Below the pieces are notes generated by a model, which worked only from the letters and a program-made list of their open reading frames with translations, was not told where the DNA came from and did not search any database. Position numbers and translations under genes: made by a program. A stretch of 64,000 nucleotides of DNA from Phoenix dactylifera (lineage: Eukaryota; Streptophyta; Magnoliopsida; Arecales; Arecaceae). Positions within the stretch are counted from its first letter, which is position 1. Every line of letters begins with the position of its first letter. Of the stretch, positions 1 through 11,013 are shown one piece after another. The stretch lies in the NCBI RefSeq assembly GCF_009389715.1, contig NC_052404.1:9384745-9448744 (forward strand), read 5' to 3'.

Positions 1-800
1 ATTGCAGCATAAGGGAGGTGATTCGCACTAAGGAAGAATCTTCGTCCAACCACTTGGTGAATCAACTTGAGTCTTCTCCCACACAGAGAGGTATGAAGGA
101 GGTATTCAAACTTGAGCAATGCACTTAGACTATCCCACTTTGATGGCACCGATCCTTATGGCGGCATACAAGGCGGAGCAATTTTCTCTTATCATCAAAC
201 TCCAGTAGAGCAAAGAATGCTCCAAGCTTCATTCCACCTTGAAGGAACAGCAATTCAATGGTATCATCGGATGGAAAAAAATCAGGGGCCACATGGGATG
301 GCAAGATTTTACTCATGCTCTTGAAGTCCATTTTGGATCCACAGAGTATGAAGATGCAACAGAGCTTCAACAATATTGATCGGTGCAAAACTATCAGAAC
401 GACCTTAAGACCTTAGCCAACCATACTGAAAGTCTTGATAAGCATTTCGTGATTGGCTGCTTTCTGGGAGGATTGAAGGAGGAGATTCTCCTAAGTGTTC
501 AATCATTCCAGCCTTCATCACTCTTAGCAGCAATCAGATTTACCAGGTTACAAGAAAAATTAGCAGCTAACAGAAGAAGCCAAGGTCTTGCTAAAGGCCA
601 CTAAGACGAGAGAGTGACGAGATAGAGATCTCTGCTACAACTGTGCTGAGAAATTCTCGACAGGTCATTGATGCAAGACACAAAAGCTTTTCTTCATGAA
701 GGGTTTGTGGACTGAGGAAGAACAAAAGTGCAAAGATGAAGAAGTGACACATGAATTGGAAGCAACCGAGCTATCATGCGCTGTTGGATCCATTAACTGA
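1..800 (+). pseudogene. Decayed Ty3/Gypsy-type retrotransposon gag
   Basis: The plus strand encodes broken pieces of a retrotransposon capsid (gag) domain. Typical words are SHFDGTDPYG near 125-160, LEGTAIQWYHRM near 240-275 and a second piece at 383-604 containing FVIGCFLGGLKEEI and a leucine-rich end. At least one frameshift separates the pieces (near 300-330) and a TGA/TAG-rich tail follows. A gag zinc-knuckle-like stretch (YNCAEKFSTGH) is read around 630-665. No protease, reverse transcriptase or integrase follows, so the element is internally deleted. The 5' end lies outside the window. It is a non-functional relic. Confidence 0.6.
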
Positions 801-860
801 TGCTAACCTTGAAGCAAGGTTGCTTCAAGGGCGAATGATATGGACCATATAGGCTATTTG

Positions 861-1116
861 TGTTAGGAGCCATTAAAGGATATGGGAATAAGCTAACATA
901 GTTAATTTGTTGTTGTGTTGTTTCTCATGTAGCTAACTTGTTAGGATATGGACCGGTTTGGTTAGACATGTAGTAAGGGTGGCTGTCAAGTCTGTATGTT
1001 ATATATCTGGTTCCTCATGAATAAAACATCATGTTGAGTCCATAAAAAGCTTTCTTAAAAGACCGGCTTCTCTTGAAGTAAGCCATATCCACTCCCTTTT
1101 CTTATTCCACCCCACA
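861..1116 (+). repeat. Short LTR-like segment followed by primer-binding-site-like sequence
   Basis: The segment starts TGTTAGGAGC and ends CCCACA, that is TG...CA as LTRs do, and measures 256 bp. It is preceded by a polypurine-like run (CTTCAAGGGCGAATGA, about 822-838) and followed at about 1121-1131 by AGGTATCATAG, close to the usual plant initiator-tRNA-Met primer site TGGTATCAGAGC. The order gag, LTR, primer site suggests two copies in tandem or an unequal recombination product. No second LTR copy was found here, so the call is tentative. Confidence 0.35.
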
Positions 1117-1131
1117 AAATAGGTATCATAG

Positions 1132-2460
1132 AAAGAAGTGCATCACCCCTGCCTTTTCTCTCCTCCTCCTTCCAACAACTCCGATCATAGCAACCTCAAC
1201 TATCACTATCTCCGCCCACCTAGTTAAACGCCAGCATTGCCACTAGCATCACCGCGTTATGCAAGCCTAGCCTTCTTTGAACATGACCAATATTCTTTAT
1301 TCCTCTTTCATAAGCCCTAGTTCTCATCCCACCCTGCTACCACCTCCCACCACCACCTCTGCTTCAGTTTGAACACCGCATCACTGGCCACAATAGCAAG
1401 AAACCCTGATAAGGCATGGGTGACTGGGTTTTACAATTCCCCAGAGAAAGAAGCTCCTTTAAGATCTTGCAAATGGAGATGTAGATAGAAAGGTGGGGCC
1501 AACAGTGAGGCCCATGGTGCCAAGGCCACAGTAGTGGTTGACAAGGCCCTTGAGTGGGAGGACGGACAGGAAGGCCTAATAGAGGACAACTGGGGAGGGT
1601 GCGGCAGGGAGGAGAGCAAGCTTGCATGCCAATCCTGAGAGTGCCAAAAAGGAACATGACAGTGTGTGATGATGCCAGTGATGGAGTGAGTGACCATGAA
1701 TTGCTAGAAATCAAGGCCATCATGGGAGATGCTGAGCTTGCTAGAGAATACCAGGAGAAGGAGGTTTAGCAACTTGAACTTTGGGAACACATCAACCATG
1801 GAGAAGAAGAAGTATTGATTGTGTGTCTAGGTTTAGGGATCAGAAATGGAATTACTGTTAGGGTTAGAAATAAAGAATCAGGGATGGAGGGAATAGAAGA
1901 GGAAGGGATCGCTATTGTCAGCAACAAAATACAATGTCCATGGTCGACTAGGTGCCAGAGATGGCAGTAGACATAGGTGGTGGACAGAGATGTCAGGAGG
2001 AGAAGAGGAGGAAAAGTCATGGGCGGTGGGATCGTAGATCATGGTGGGATCCTCTCCAGGAAGAACTAACAGGAGCTCCATTAGAGCCCCTTCTGCTCAG
2101 TAGAAGTTTTCCCTGAGATCCACAAATTTGCTGACGTAGCAGATTTTAACGACTCTTCCATATGATCTTCTATAGCAGCTCTTGCTATAAAATTTTTATC
2201 AAAGTATATCAATACCATCCATGATATTGAATTTGAGCAACCTTTTAAATAGGCTTTTAATATTCCTCATAGACTATGACAAATTCGAATATAAATATAA
2301 CTAAATACTTAAATTTGGAAGATAAGTTTTGTTGGTGCACCCGAAAGGGAACATATAAGAAGAAATATTACGGGGAAAAAAAATTCAAAGTCTACTTGCA
2401 ACGTAGTAGAGTTGATTTATAGGGAAAAATAACAATGAAGGCCACCTTAGTCTTTAGACT
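1132..2460. other. No recognisable gene
   Basis: Intergenic or intronic DNA. The stretch 1132-2100 may be leader or internal sequence of the retroelement to its left; no domain, RNA gene or clear repeat boundary could be supported. If the THA8-like gene at 2577-2951 is real, this stretch lies in its first intron. Confidence 0.4.
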
Positions 2461-2576
2461 AATCATAGTGAAAACAATAGCCGATATAAGATATTTGATT
2501 CTTCTTTTAACAAATTAATTTGCCAAGAAAACAGAAAAAATCGACTTGGAAGCAATAAATTAAGAAGCTTTCTGAC

Positions 2577-2951
2577 CTTCATGGAGAGAAAGACGTGATC
2601 TTGCCGCTGGAACTCGGCGAGAACGGCGAAGAGATCGGTTCGAAGGAGGCGGGAGACGTGCGAGCGCATGAATTGCTCGAGCCTCGGCCCGCCGACGGAA
2701 GCCAGGCGCTTGAGCTGCTGGACCACGAAGAGGCCCTCCTTTCCCATCTCCTTTTTCCGCCGCCAGATCGATAGGCTAGGGCTCGAAGCCAGCGAGGAGG
2801 CGGAAGAGGAGGAGCGGCGGCAGAGGATATCAGCTCCTCCAGGGCCGCTGCCGCCATCGCGGAGAAGGAGAAAGGCCGGGGCTAGGGTTAGGGTTCCGGC
2901 GAGCCCGTCAGTGGCTCGCCGCCTTATTAAGCCTGAAGCGACGCGGAGCAT
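2577..2951 (-). CDS. THA8-like short PPR protein, first exon only
   Basis: This minus-strand exon starts at the ATG at 2949-2951 and runs to a GTCAGA splice donor just after 2577, giving 125 residues. The first 60 or so are Arg/Ser/Ala-rich with no acidic cluster, as in an organelle transit peptide. The end carries GKEGLFVVQQLKRLA, then MRSHVSRLL and DLFAVLAEFQRQ, which match the start of the helical-repeat region of THA8 / At1g62350-type proteins. Those are small pentatricopeptide-repeat proteins that bind organellar introns. The family has further helices after this point. I could not find a continuation within the 2.5 kb downstream, which holds a retroelement relic. Either exon 2 lies beyond the left edge or the gene is broken. 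An upstream in-frame ATG at 3096-3098 exists but the added residues look like leader. Confidence 0.55.
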
Positions 2952-3679
2952 CGGTTGGCCATTTCGGAAAGTGAAGGGCGTCTCGGAGGGATAGAACTCG
3001 GCCTTCGCGTGCATGTCACGTGCACTAGACATGGCGTGACATGCTACGGTAAAATTCATATATTCTTCAGGTAATTCCGGCACCGCATGAGCCGACAATG
3101 GTTGCTGTTTACACAGAAACTTTCCATAAAACCGCCAAGAAATGAAATATACGCTGAAATATAATTAAAAAAAATGGGGACTTTTGTCAATTTTGTAATG
3201 ACATGATTTAACATAGTGGTGATAGAATGGTTATGTAGCCACTATATATAGAAAATGTCTCACAAACTGATATATAATTTAAAAGTTTTAATAGAATTAT
3301 TCATAACTTTTCATTCTACAGTAAGTAACGAGGACATGAGATGTCCACTAAATTAATTAAAATATTGTAAAGAACTATTTTTGATTTTTCATTAATGCGG
3401 TGACATGTAATATCAGTTAAAAAATGTATGAAGAAACTTGTTAATTATGCATTAACCTGGTTGCAGAAATATGAAAATATAGGATGAATAATTATTTGAA
3501 AATCCTAAATCGATTTGTCCCGAATCAAGTTAGATGCTTTGGCTAAATTTGAACTGATATTGGACAATAATTTGCCAATATCGGTCCAATCTCTTTTAGG
3601 TCAGTTGGTTCAGAGTTAGACCAAATATGTTCCTTTGTCTCAGGTTTGTCTGACCCGGTCCGTGTACCCAAATCTCACT
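2952..3679. other. AT-rich intergenic DNA upstream of the THA8-like exon
   Basis: This should hold the promoter and 5' leader of the minus-strand THA8-like gene. No TATA box could be fixed with confidence and no other gene is visible. Confidence 0.4.
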
Positions 3680-3925
3680 AATTTTTTTTTGGTATATTAG
3701 CTGCTTACGCCAGCCTCACGTGAGCACTGCCGTGAGAGTCCAGAGAAAAAATACGCTTCAAAGATGGGGGAACAAAGACATAATGGTCCAGAAAAAATTT
3801 TTTAGAGTGGTGAGCAGCAAAAAGGATAATCCAGTTTGCAGTTCTGTTCGTCTTCTAATAGATATTCGCAGCACACTTCTCCAATAAGCGAATGATCTGC
3901 CGCCCACGTCCCCTTATATAGGATC
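3680..3925 (-). mobile_element. 5'-truncated LINE tail, copy 1
   Basis: On the minus strand this segment repeats the 3' coding end of the LINE at 3958-4522: a tract with ATNWV/TANWI-like and HHSKKFF words. It ends in a poly(A) tail seen as a T run near 3682-3689 on the plus strand. Length is about 240 bp, so only the last part of the RNase H end plus the tail is present. Confidence 0.4.
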
Positions 3926-3957
3926 TACTCAATAGTCTCGGCCGAGACTACTCCTTT

Positions 3958-4522
3958 TCTTTTTTTTTTTGGTAGGTCGGCTGCTTAAACTGCTCTCACA
4001 TGAACACAGCCATCTACATCATTATCAAGAATACTATAGAATGCAGAAGGAACTAAAGACTGCTGAGACCATAAAAACTTTTTTAGAATGCTGAGCAACA
4101 AAGGAAGCGACCCAATTAGTAGCTTGGTTCGCCTTCCGAAGGACGTGCTTGACCTAGATAAACCGATACTTCTGTAGCATCCGACGCACGTCAAACAGTA
4201 TCGGGTGCTCCACCTCCTTCCGCCCCTCTGCCTAGAGGTGATTAATCAAGACAACGGAATCTCCCTCCAAAATAATCATGTCCACCCCAGCACATGTCTT
4301 ACATGAGATAGCCCCTCCCATGCTGCCCTGAGCTCCGCCCCAAATGTCGAGGCCTCAAAGGAATGACGCCCTCCGACAGTAATCAGTCTGGAGCTATGGT
4401 CTCTGATCACAAATACCACACATGTCTAATCTCCACTGACGGACAAGCTTCCATCGAAATTTACTTTAAAATAGCTAGAGGGTGGGGGCTCTCAAGAGAT
4501 GAGAACAAATCTGGGCGCTACG
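3958..4522 (-). mobile_element. 5'-truncated LINE with RNase H-like domain, copy 2
   Basis: Read on the minus strand from about 4480 down to 4050, the translation gives VNFDGS, VIRDHSSRLI, ASTFGAELRAAWEGL, ILEGDSVVLI and KANQATNWVA, in the order expected for the plant LINE/RVT_3 RNase H domain (Asp, Glu and Asp of the active site visible). It is broken by at least three in-frame stops. A poly(A) tail appears as the T run at about 3960-3970 on the plus strand. It abuts the start of the hAT-like repeat at 4523. Confidence 0.6.
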
Positions 4523-5825
4523 TAGGGATGGCAATCGGGTCGGATCAGACATAAACGGGTCGGGTCAGATATTAAACAGGTCAGAAAAGTATAAACCTAA
4601 ACCTGACCTGTTTATTAAGCAGGTCAGAAATTACAACCTAAACCCGACCTGTTTAATAAACAGGTAACCCGTGTTAGATGTATGCCCTAGAAGCCAATTT
4701 GGCTGACACATTGTTGATTCTAGGGACATAATTTTGTACTTGACTGTTTATTATTGAATAAATAAAAGGCATCTTTTCATTCATATTATTTATGTGTCTA
4801 TGAATCGTCCAAGGAATTAATAAGATGATGATACATATTCTCAAGAGTTGAGAATTTGAGCCATGTATCATTGGTGATTAATTTCTAAATGCTCCTGATC
4901 AATGAATCATCACGAGGACGGTGATCGATCCGATCAGTGCACAGATCACTTTCCTTCTGGATGGACGAGACTTGAGTCCACAGTGTAGGGACACTGAAGT
5001 GATAGTGCAGGTGCTTGTTAGAGAACAAGGGTACTGAGCGTGACCAAGACAAGAAGTCACTTGGATGTCTATCCACTCGTCAGTGACTTGCTTGATGTTG
5101 CAGTAGTGTGACTGGTCCTTTGACCTGCGGTGCTTCGGCTACTCACAGTGAGGTTATTGTAGTTTGACTGCACACATACATGGTCTCTAGCCATATGGGT
5201 CCATGCAGTGTAGATTGGCTGCAGTAGGTTCACTGTAGGAGTAGGGTATGCACCTATAAGGAATCTATCGATCTTGATAGAAAAGGAGTGATCCTATGTG
5301 ATTTGTTAGACTGAGTTCTAAGACCTTGGCCAGGGCAGTAATATAAAGTGAAAAAGAGTTTTCCACTATCGAACTCAAGTCGAACAAATCTTGACATATG
5401 ACAGACGATGGGGTTTGACGAGTTGTCCATGACCTCCGTCCTGTAGGGATCCACGATAGTAGGACTGTATCACATGTTAACTGCACCTAGAGGTTCATCA
5501 TTCCATTCTGCTGGGTGGCCACTACATGCTGCTAGGTGTCACTGGTGGATGGTGGGACTCATAGGGATTATCTTGATGATCGATAAACCCTAATGAGTTG
5601 AGTTGGAATCGTTCCAACCCATTGAAAGGAGTTTTCAATGATATTGAGATAGAGATCACAATATATCTCACTACCAGTCAGAATAGAACCTATGGGGTCA
5701 CACACACTAGAAGTATTGACCGATCCGATGGTTGAAATCGTGATTAAGAATCACAAGTAATCAATTTGATTGATAAAGAAGTTGAAGAAGGAACAAAGGG
5801 AATTAATTAATTGGACTTGAAACAA

Positions 5826-6311
5826 GAATCCTACTTCGGGTAGGATACCTAGAGTCCTAATTGGATTAGGACTGGAAATCCTAGTTGGAGTAGGACTGGG
5901 ATTCCTACTTGGGATAGGATTCCTAAAATCCTAATGAGATTAGGAGTTTTGAATTAAAATTGGATTCCTACTTGGAGTAGGATTCCTAGAGTCCTAATCG
6001 GATTAGGACTTCGGATTCAAATAGAGTCCTAATTGGATTAGGACTAAAATTAAACAAATCCTAATTGGATTAGGATTCCTTAAGTCCTAATTAATTAATA
6101 ATCTAATGAATCAACATGACTCCTAATTGGATTAGGATTGAAGAGTTCAATTGAGTCATGATTCATTCAAGTCCTAATTGGATTGGGACTAGCATAGATT
6201 GAACCAAATTTGACTAATCCTAATTAGATTAGGATGAAACCATGAGAGAGGCACCTAATCCTCTTTGGAAGAGGATTAGGTTAACCAACTAAGAGGGGCA
6301 TCAGCCCCTCT
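5826..6311. repeat. Array of short palindromes in the LTR U3 region
   Basis: About fifteen hairpin-capable units follow each other. Most have the form TCCTAAT-TGG-ATTAGGA with 7-9 bp stems and 3-5 nt loops (for example AGTCCTAAT, TGG, ATTAGGACT at 5853-5873). Then comes a 12-bp stem at 6254-6280 and an 8-bp stem at 6292-6311. The same array recurs in the 3' LTR, 7,535 bp further on. Confidence 0.85.
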
Positions 6312-6371
6312 CCAATTGCTTAGGGCGACAAGAAGAGAGAAGGTGGCCGGCGCTCCAAAGAAAGAAGGCTG

Positions 6372-6438
6372 TCAAGGGCTCCTAACTTGTAGGAGCCCTT
6401 GATGCTTATAAAAAGGGACCTAGGGCCGGCGCCCTAGG
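6372..6438 (+). promoter_or_regulatory. LTR core promoter flanked by two perfect hairpins
   Basis: A 13-bp perfect stem with a 5-nt loop (6372-6384 with 6390-6402) lies directly before the TATA box at about 6406-6415. An 8-bp stem with a 4-nt loop (CCTAGGGC, CGGC, GCCCTAGG, 6419-6438) lies just after it, around the probable transcription start. The TATA assignment is by motif only. The 3' LTR has the same arrangement. Confidence 0.6.
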
Positions 6439-7008
6439 TGTGTGCTCTCTTCCCCCTCTTGCTGCCGCCACCAGCCCCTCTCCTCTCTTAGTTCAGCCGC
6501 AAGCAAGGGAAAAGGATCTCCAAGTGTTGGCGGCCTCCTCCCCTTCCCTTCCTTCATCCAACGCAAGGAACAAAAGAAGGCTGCGTGGGGTTCTTTCTTC
6601 TTCCTCATCTTCATCCTTCTTCTTCCTCCTCTCAAGCACAATCAAGGGTTGATTGAAAGAGAGGAGATCAGCCATCAAAAGAAGTCTTTGCAAGGGAGCT
6701 AGCACCCCGGGAAGACAAGAAAGATTTGATCAGTCCTCTACTTCGTGTGGATACCCGTAGAGGCCGGACGTTTGAACGGCTTCAAGCGAACCCTCTTCCA
6801 AAACCACGAATTCAGATTTGCGGTGATCATCTACCCGCACAAGGTGAAGATTTGATCTTCCTAATAGTTTTAAAAGTTTTAATTCTTACCTAATTACGAA
6901 AGGTCTCGAAACAACGTTCATGCGATGAACGTCGAACCCGTGCATGCCGATTTCGCTGCCATCTGAAAAATTTTTGAAATATCAGCGGCATGGGCGGGTT
7001 CCCAACAG

Positions 7009-7020
7009 TGGTATCAGAGC
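7009..7020 (+). other. Primer-binding site, initiator tRNA-Met
   Basis: TGGTATCAGAGC starts two bases after the 5' LTR end (7007). It is the standard complement of the 3' end of plant initiator tRNA-Met used by most Copia elements. Confidence 0.92.
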
Positions 7021-8562
7021 CTAGGCTTCGTAGATTAAGGTAAGAATTAAATATCTAAAGGCATATTAGATCTGAAAATTGAATGATCATGCATGCTGAA
7101 AAATTCTGCATGCAGATTTTTCAGGGGTGCTGATTTTTTGCATGCTGATTTTTATGTGATAAAAAGATGATTCTAAATACATTGTTAATTGGATTACAAA
7201 GTTTAGAATCATGATTAGCATGATCAGCGACCTATGTCATGATACAATCAGTTAGTTTTCAGATCTGAAAATTATAATTGTTGCATACGGTGATGATCAT
7301 AGGATTCAAACCCTTTTGGTATCAAATGTAATGACCTGCGATGTGATCTGCGATGTCATGTAATTTTTCAGATGCTTGCATGCATCTTATTTGATATTTT
7401 GAGAGGCCTGCGTGCCTCCTAAAAGGAGATGTAATTTATTTTTATTTTTATTTTACATCTGGTTGTATTTCTGTGATGTGATGTACATCAACGATCAAGT
7501 TGAAGCAAAGGCATGAGATGAAAGGTGATCTAAGCGGTTGATGGCGATGGGATCAAGAGTTGATCAAGGATCGAATCAAGGAGGCTTAGAACCAATTCAA
7601 GAGTTGAAGACCACTTGATCAATTGATGTGCATGTGCTTGTAATACGACCTAATTAGAATCCATGATCATCACCTATTTAAAGTTTAACTTTATTTGATG
7701 CTGCGATTATAACTGCCTGTGATGTACCGTTTGCATGAGATGTGAATGCGAGTCGGGTAGATAGGTTTACATGTGATGTAGCAAATCCAATTGAGACCTA
7801 AATCAAAACCTCCTCAATCAAGTCGAGAGTGAACCGACATGAGCAAGTCATATTAGATTAATTGATCTAATTGGTGTCTAGAAAAGCATGAAAGGTGGTT
7901 ACTTAATTAGAACCTTACTCTCTGAGTAAGGAGAGCCTCCCACCTGCTTACCTGGCCAATTGTTCGATTACCTCTTATGAAGGGCTCAAGTTGCAAACAC
8001 TAAGACCTGATTAACCAATATTAAGTCAATAGGTCTTCCACTGTAGTAGAGCTGCTAAGGCTTTTCTGATGTTGATTTGTCTCGGCTGGACACAGTGGTC
8101 AAGTTGCATCGGGGGGCTGGACCTCTCTATAGACATGAGATGTTGTAGGGTAAAGGTGGGGTTGGGCACCAATAACTGTTAGGTGAGGACCCAATGACGA
8201 CTTTATTCCTACGGTTATACGGTGGGTCTGACTTAACTAAGAAATGGGACCAATAACTGTTAGGTGAGGTCTTCATGGCTTAGAGACCAAGTAACACTGC
8301 AACATGCTTGAGAAGCATTATACAAGAGTTGTACACTCATCCATCTATGTGTCACCAATAACTGTTAGGTGAGGTGGCATGTAAATCGGTGGGACCGCAG
8401 TACCCACTAGAAACCCTAGTCGTGTGGGATTTCCGTTTTCCTACCAGGGGAGTGTGAGGGATTCGAGAAAATAGTGGGAGTTACATTTGTTCTAAAAGAC
8501 CTTAGAACAGATTAGGATCAAGTACAAAAGTCTAACTAGAATCTTTACTCTCTGCAGATACA
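7021..8562 (+). other. Long untranslated leader of the Copia element
   Basis: About 1.5 kb without an open frame lies between primer site and gag. It should hold packaging and dimerisation signals. The only clear structure is a motif of 21 bp repeated three times near its end (8168-8374). Confidence 0.6.
8168..8374 (+). repeat. Three exact copies of a 21-bp motif in the Copia leader
   Basis: The motif CCAATAACTGTTAGGTGAGG (with one more A in front) occurs at 8168-8188, 8249-8269 and 8354-8374. Spacing is 81 and 105 bp. The sequence between the copies differs, so this is not a simple tandem repeat. Confidence 0.85.
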
Positions 8563-9603
8563 ATGTCGGCTTCAAACCCTTTGACCCGTATTCTTGAGAC
8601 CAACCGACTGAACGGAACCAATTACAAAGACTGGCTTAGAAATCTCAAAATAGTTTTGGACTGTGAGAAGATAGGCTACATACTCGATTCAGATATCCCC
8701 ACACTACCAGCACGTCCTACTGATGTTCAGCGTGAAATGCATAAAAAGTGGTTGGATGATGACATTAGAATAAAATGCTATATGATGGCATCCATGTCTA
8801 ATGAACTCCAATGCCAGCATGAAAATATAAAGACTGCTAGGGACATACTGGCACACCTGCAAGAGTTGTATGGTGAGCAGAGTCGCACAGCTCGTTTTGA
8901 AGTGTCCAAGAGGCTTTTCAAAACGAATATGCGCGAGGGGCAGTCTGTCCATGATCACGGTCTGACCATGATCAAGGACCTAGAGGAGCTTGAGAAGCTC
9001 GGTATGGACATGCACAAGGAATTACAAGTGGATTTGATCCTACAGTCACTTCCTGATTCATTTGGTCAGTTTATAGTAAACTACCACATGAATAAGATTG
9101 AATGCACTAAGACTGAACTCATAAACATGTTGGTAACTGCTGAGGGAGCCTTGAAAGGTTCAAGGGGCAATGTCCTTGCTGCTGAGTTGACTTCTGGTTC
9201 CAAGAGAAAGTCTACTTGGAAGAAAAAGAAGCCTGCTAAGAAGCAGAAGAAAGACAAGAAGCCAAAGAAGGAAGTTCAAAAGAAAAAGGCTAACGACAAA
9301 GGAAAATGTTTCCACTGCAATGTCGAAGGCCACTGGAAGAGAAACTGTCCTTCATACCTCGAGAGCCTGAAGAACAAGAAAGGTGACACACCTTCGGAAG
9401 GTATAGACTTGCTCATAATTGAAACTAATCTAACGGTTTCTTCTACTTCTAGTTGGGTTATAGATTCTGGTTCTAGTGCTCATTTGTGCACTACCATGCA
9501 GGGTCTAAAGGAAAGTAGAAGGCTGGCGGAAGGTGCGGTAACCCTTCGGGTTGGCAACGGGGCAAAAGTTGCTGCTGTGGCTGTAGGCACCTACCATCTG
9601 TGA
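8563..9603 (+). pseudogene. Copia gag and start of protease
   Basis: An open frame of 346 residues. It starts MSASNPLTRI and has the Copia gag fold (LNGTNYKDWL near residue 16, LYGEQSRTARFEVSKRL near 103). A Lys-rich linker (about 212-247) leads to a CCHC zinc knuckle (CFHCNVEGHWKRNC, about 249-262), and the aspartic protease active site DSGSSAHLC starts at about residue 302. The frame then stops at a TGA (9601-9603). The following codons stay in the same frame, so a single nonsense change separates gag-protease from integrase. Gag itself looks intact and could supply capsid protein. Confidence 0.85.
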
Positions 9604-11013
9604 CTACCGTCTGGATTTAGTTTAATACTTAGAGACTGCTATTATGTACCTGTTGCTAGCAGAAATTTGATTTCTGTTTCATGTCTAGCACAGGAAGGTC
9701 ATGTTTTTACATTTGACAAAGACTGCTGTTCTATTTATTTAAGAAATAAAATAGTCGCACGTGGTTTCATGATTGACAGTCTCTATCATTTACATATGGA
9801 TGTATCTGTGAACGTTACCGAGCAAGAAGTGAGTGCCAAAGGATCCAAAAGATCCAGAGATGAGAAAAACCAAAGATATTTGTGGCACCTCAGGCTTGGC
9901 CATATTGGAGAAGACAGAATGAACAAAATGGATAAAGATGGGCTTTTAGGCTCATTGACTTCCGAGTCATATCCAGTTTGCGAGTCCTGCCTTCAAGGAA
10001 AAATGGCTAGACTGCCCTTTGTAGGACATGGGGAGAGGACCACTGAAATACTTATCCTAGTACATACAGATGTATGTGGCCCATTCGATGTGCTAGCCAG
10101 GGGACGTTATTCTTACTTCATTACCTTTACCGATGATTATTCGCGGTATGGGTATGTGTATCTTATGAGACACAAGTCTGAGTCTTTTGAAAAGTTCAAA
10201 GAGTTCAAGAATGAAGTAGAAAAACAAACTGGAAAACCTCTTAAGGCTCTTCGATCAGATCGAGGAGGAGAATACCTTAGTGGAGAATTCCGGGACTATC
10301 TCAAAGAAAACGGCATAGTCTCACAATGGACACCTCCGGGTACACCTCAACTCAACGGGGTGTCAGAGAGGAGGAATCGGACCCTGTTGGACATGGTCAG
10401 GTCCATGATGAGCTTCACTGATTTACCTATGTTCCTTTGGGGAGATGCCTTACTCACAGCGATTTATTTATTGAATAAAGTTTCCTCTAAATCCGTTCCT
10501 ACTACACCGTATGAGATATGGCATGGTAAGAAACTAAGTCTGGGTCATCTCAAGATTTGGGGATATCCGGCCCACGTCAAGAGACTACAGGCGGACAAGT
10601 TAGAGGCTAGGACCATAAGTGCTCGTTTTATAGGATATCCTAAAGAGTCATTAGGATACAATTTTTACGTCTCAGAGGATCACAATGTGTTTGTGAGCCG
10701 TCATGCCATCTTCTTGGAAAATCAGTTTATCCTTGATAGAGGCAGTGGGAGGAAAATTGAGCTTGAAGAGAAAGTCTCTGAAAAGCAACGAGTCATGGAT
10801 CCTATTGAACCCATTCATACAGAGCCAGTACACGATGTCCCTCAACCACCTCGTAGATCTAGTAGGGTCTCCCATCCTCCTGATAGATACTTTGGTATAC
10901 TAGAAGAGGATACCGAGGAAATGTTCCTAGTGGGAGATAGGGATCGCATACAGGATCCCAAAACCTACAACGAGGCGATATCTGATATCGATTCCGAGAA
11001 ACTGCTTTCCTGA
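9604..11013 (+). pseudogene. Copia protease end and integrase
   Basis: The frame resumes after the TGA at 9601. It shows the integrase zinc region (HLRLGHIG, then CESCLQGKM), the catalytic-core words VHTDVCGPF and [12 protein letters not shown], and LRSDRGGEY with the glutamate region [19 protein letters not shown]. The C-terminal [13 protein letters not shown] region follows. The residues of the D,D,E core appear present. It ends at a TGA (11011-11013) where the frame meets a deletion junction with reverse transcriptase. Confidence 0.85.

Larger units (their letters stand above)
4672..7007 (+). repeat. 5' LTR of the Copia element
   Basis: Compared base by base with the 3' LTR at a constant offset of 7,535, I find four substitutions and no indel: T5272/C12807, A5876/G13411, G6681/A14216 and C6889/T14424. 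That is about 0.17 percent. The LTR contains an array of short palindromes (about 5826-6311), a TATA box (TTATAAAAAG near 6406-6415) and pyrimidine-rich R/U5 DNA. Small open frames in it are not genes. Confidence 0.93.

Noticed and set aside
6420-6705. Small open frames at the LTR start region, repeated at 13955-14240
   Set aside because: CT-rich R/U5 sequence of the LTR; identical in both LTRs because they are copies, not because they are genes.
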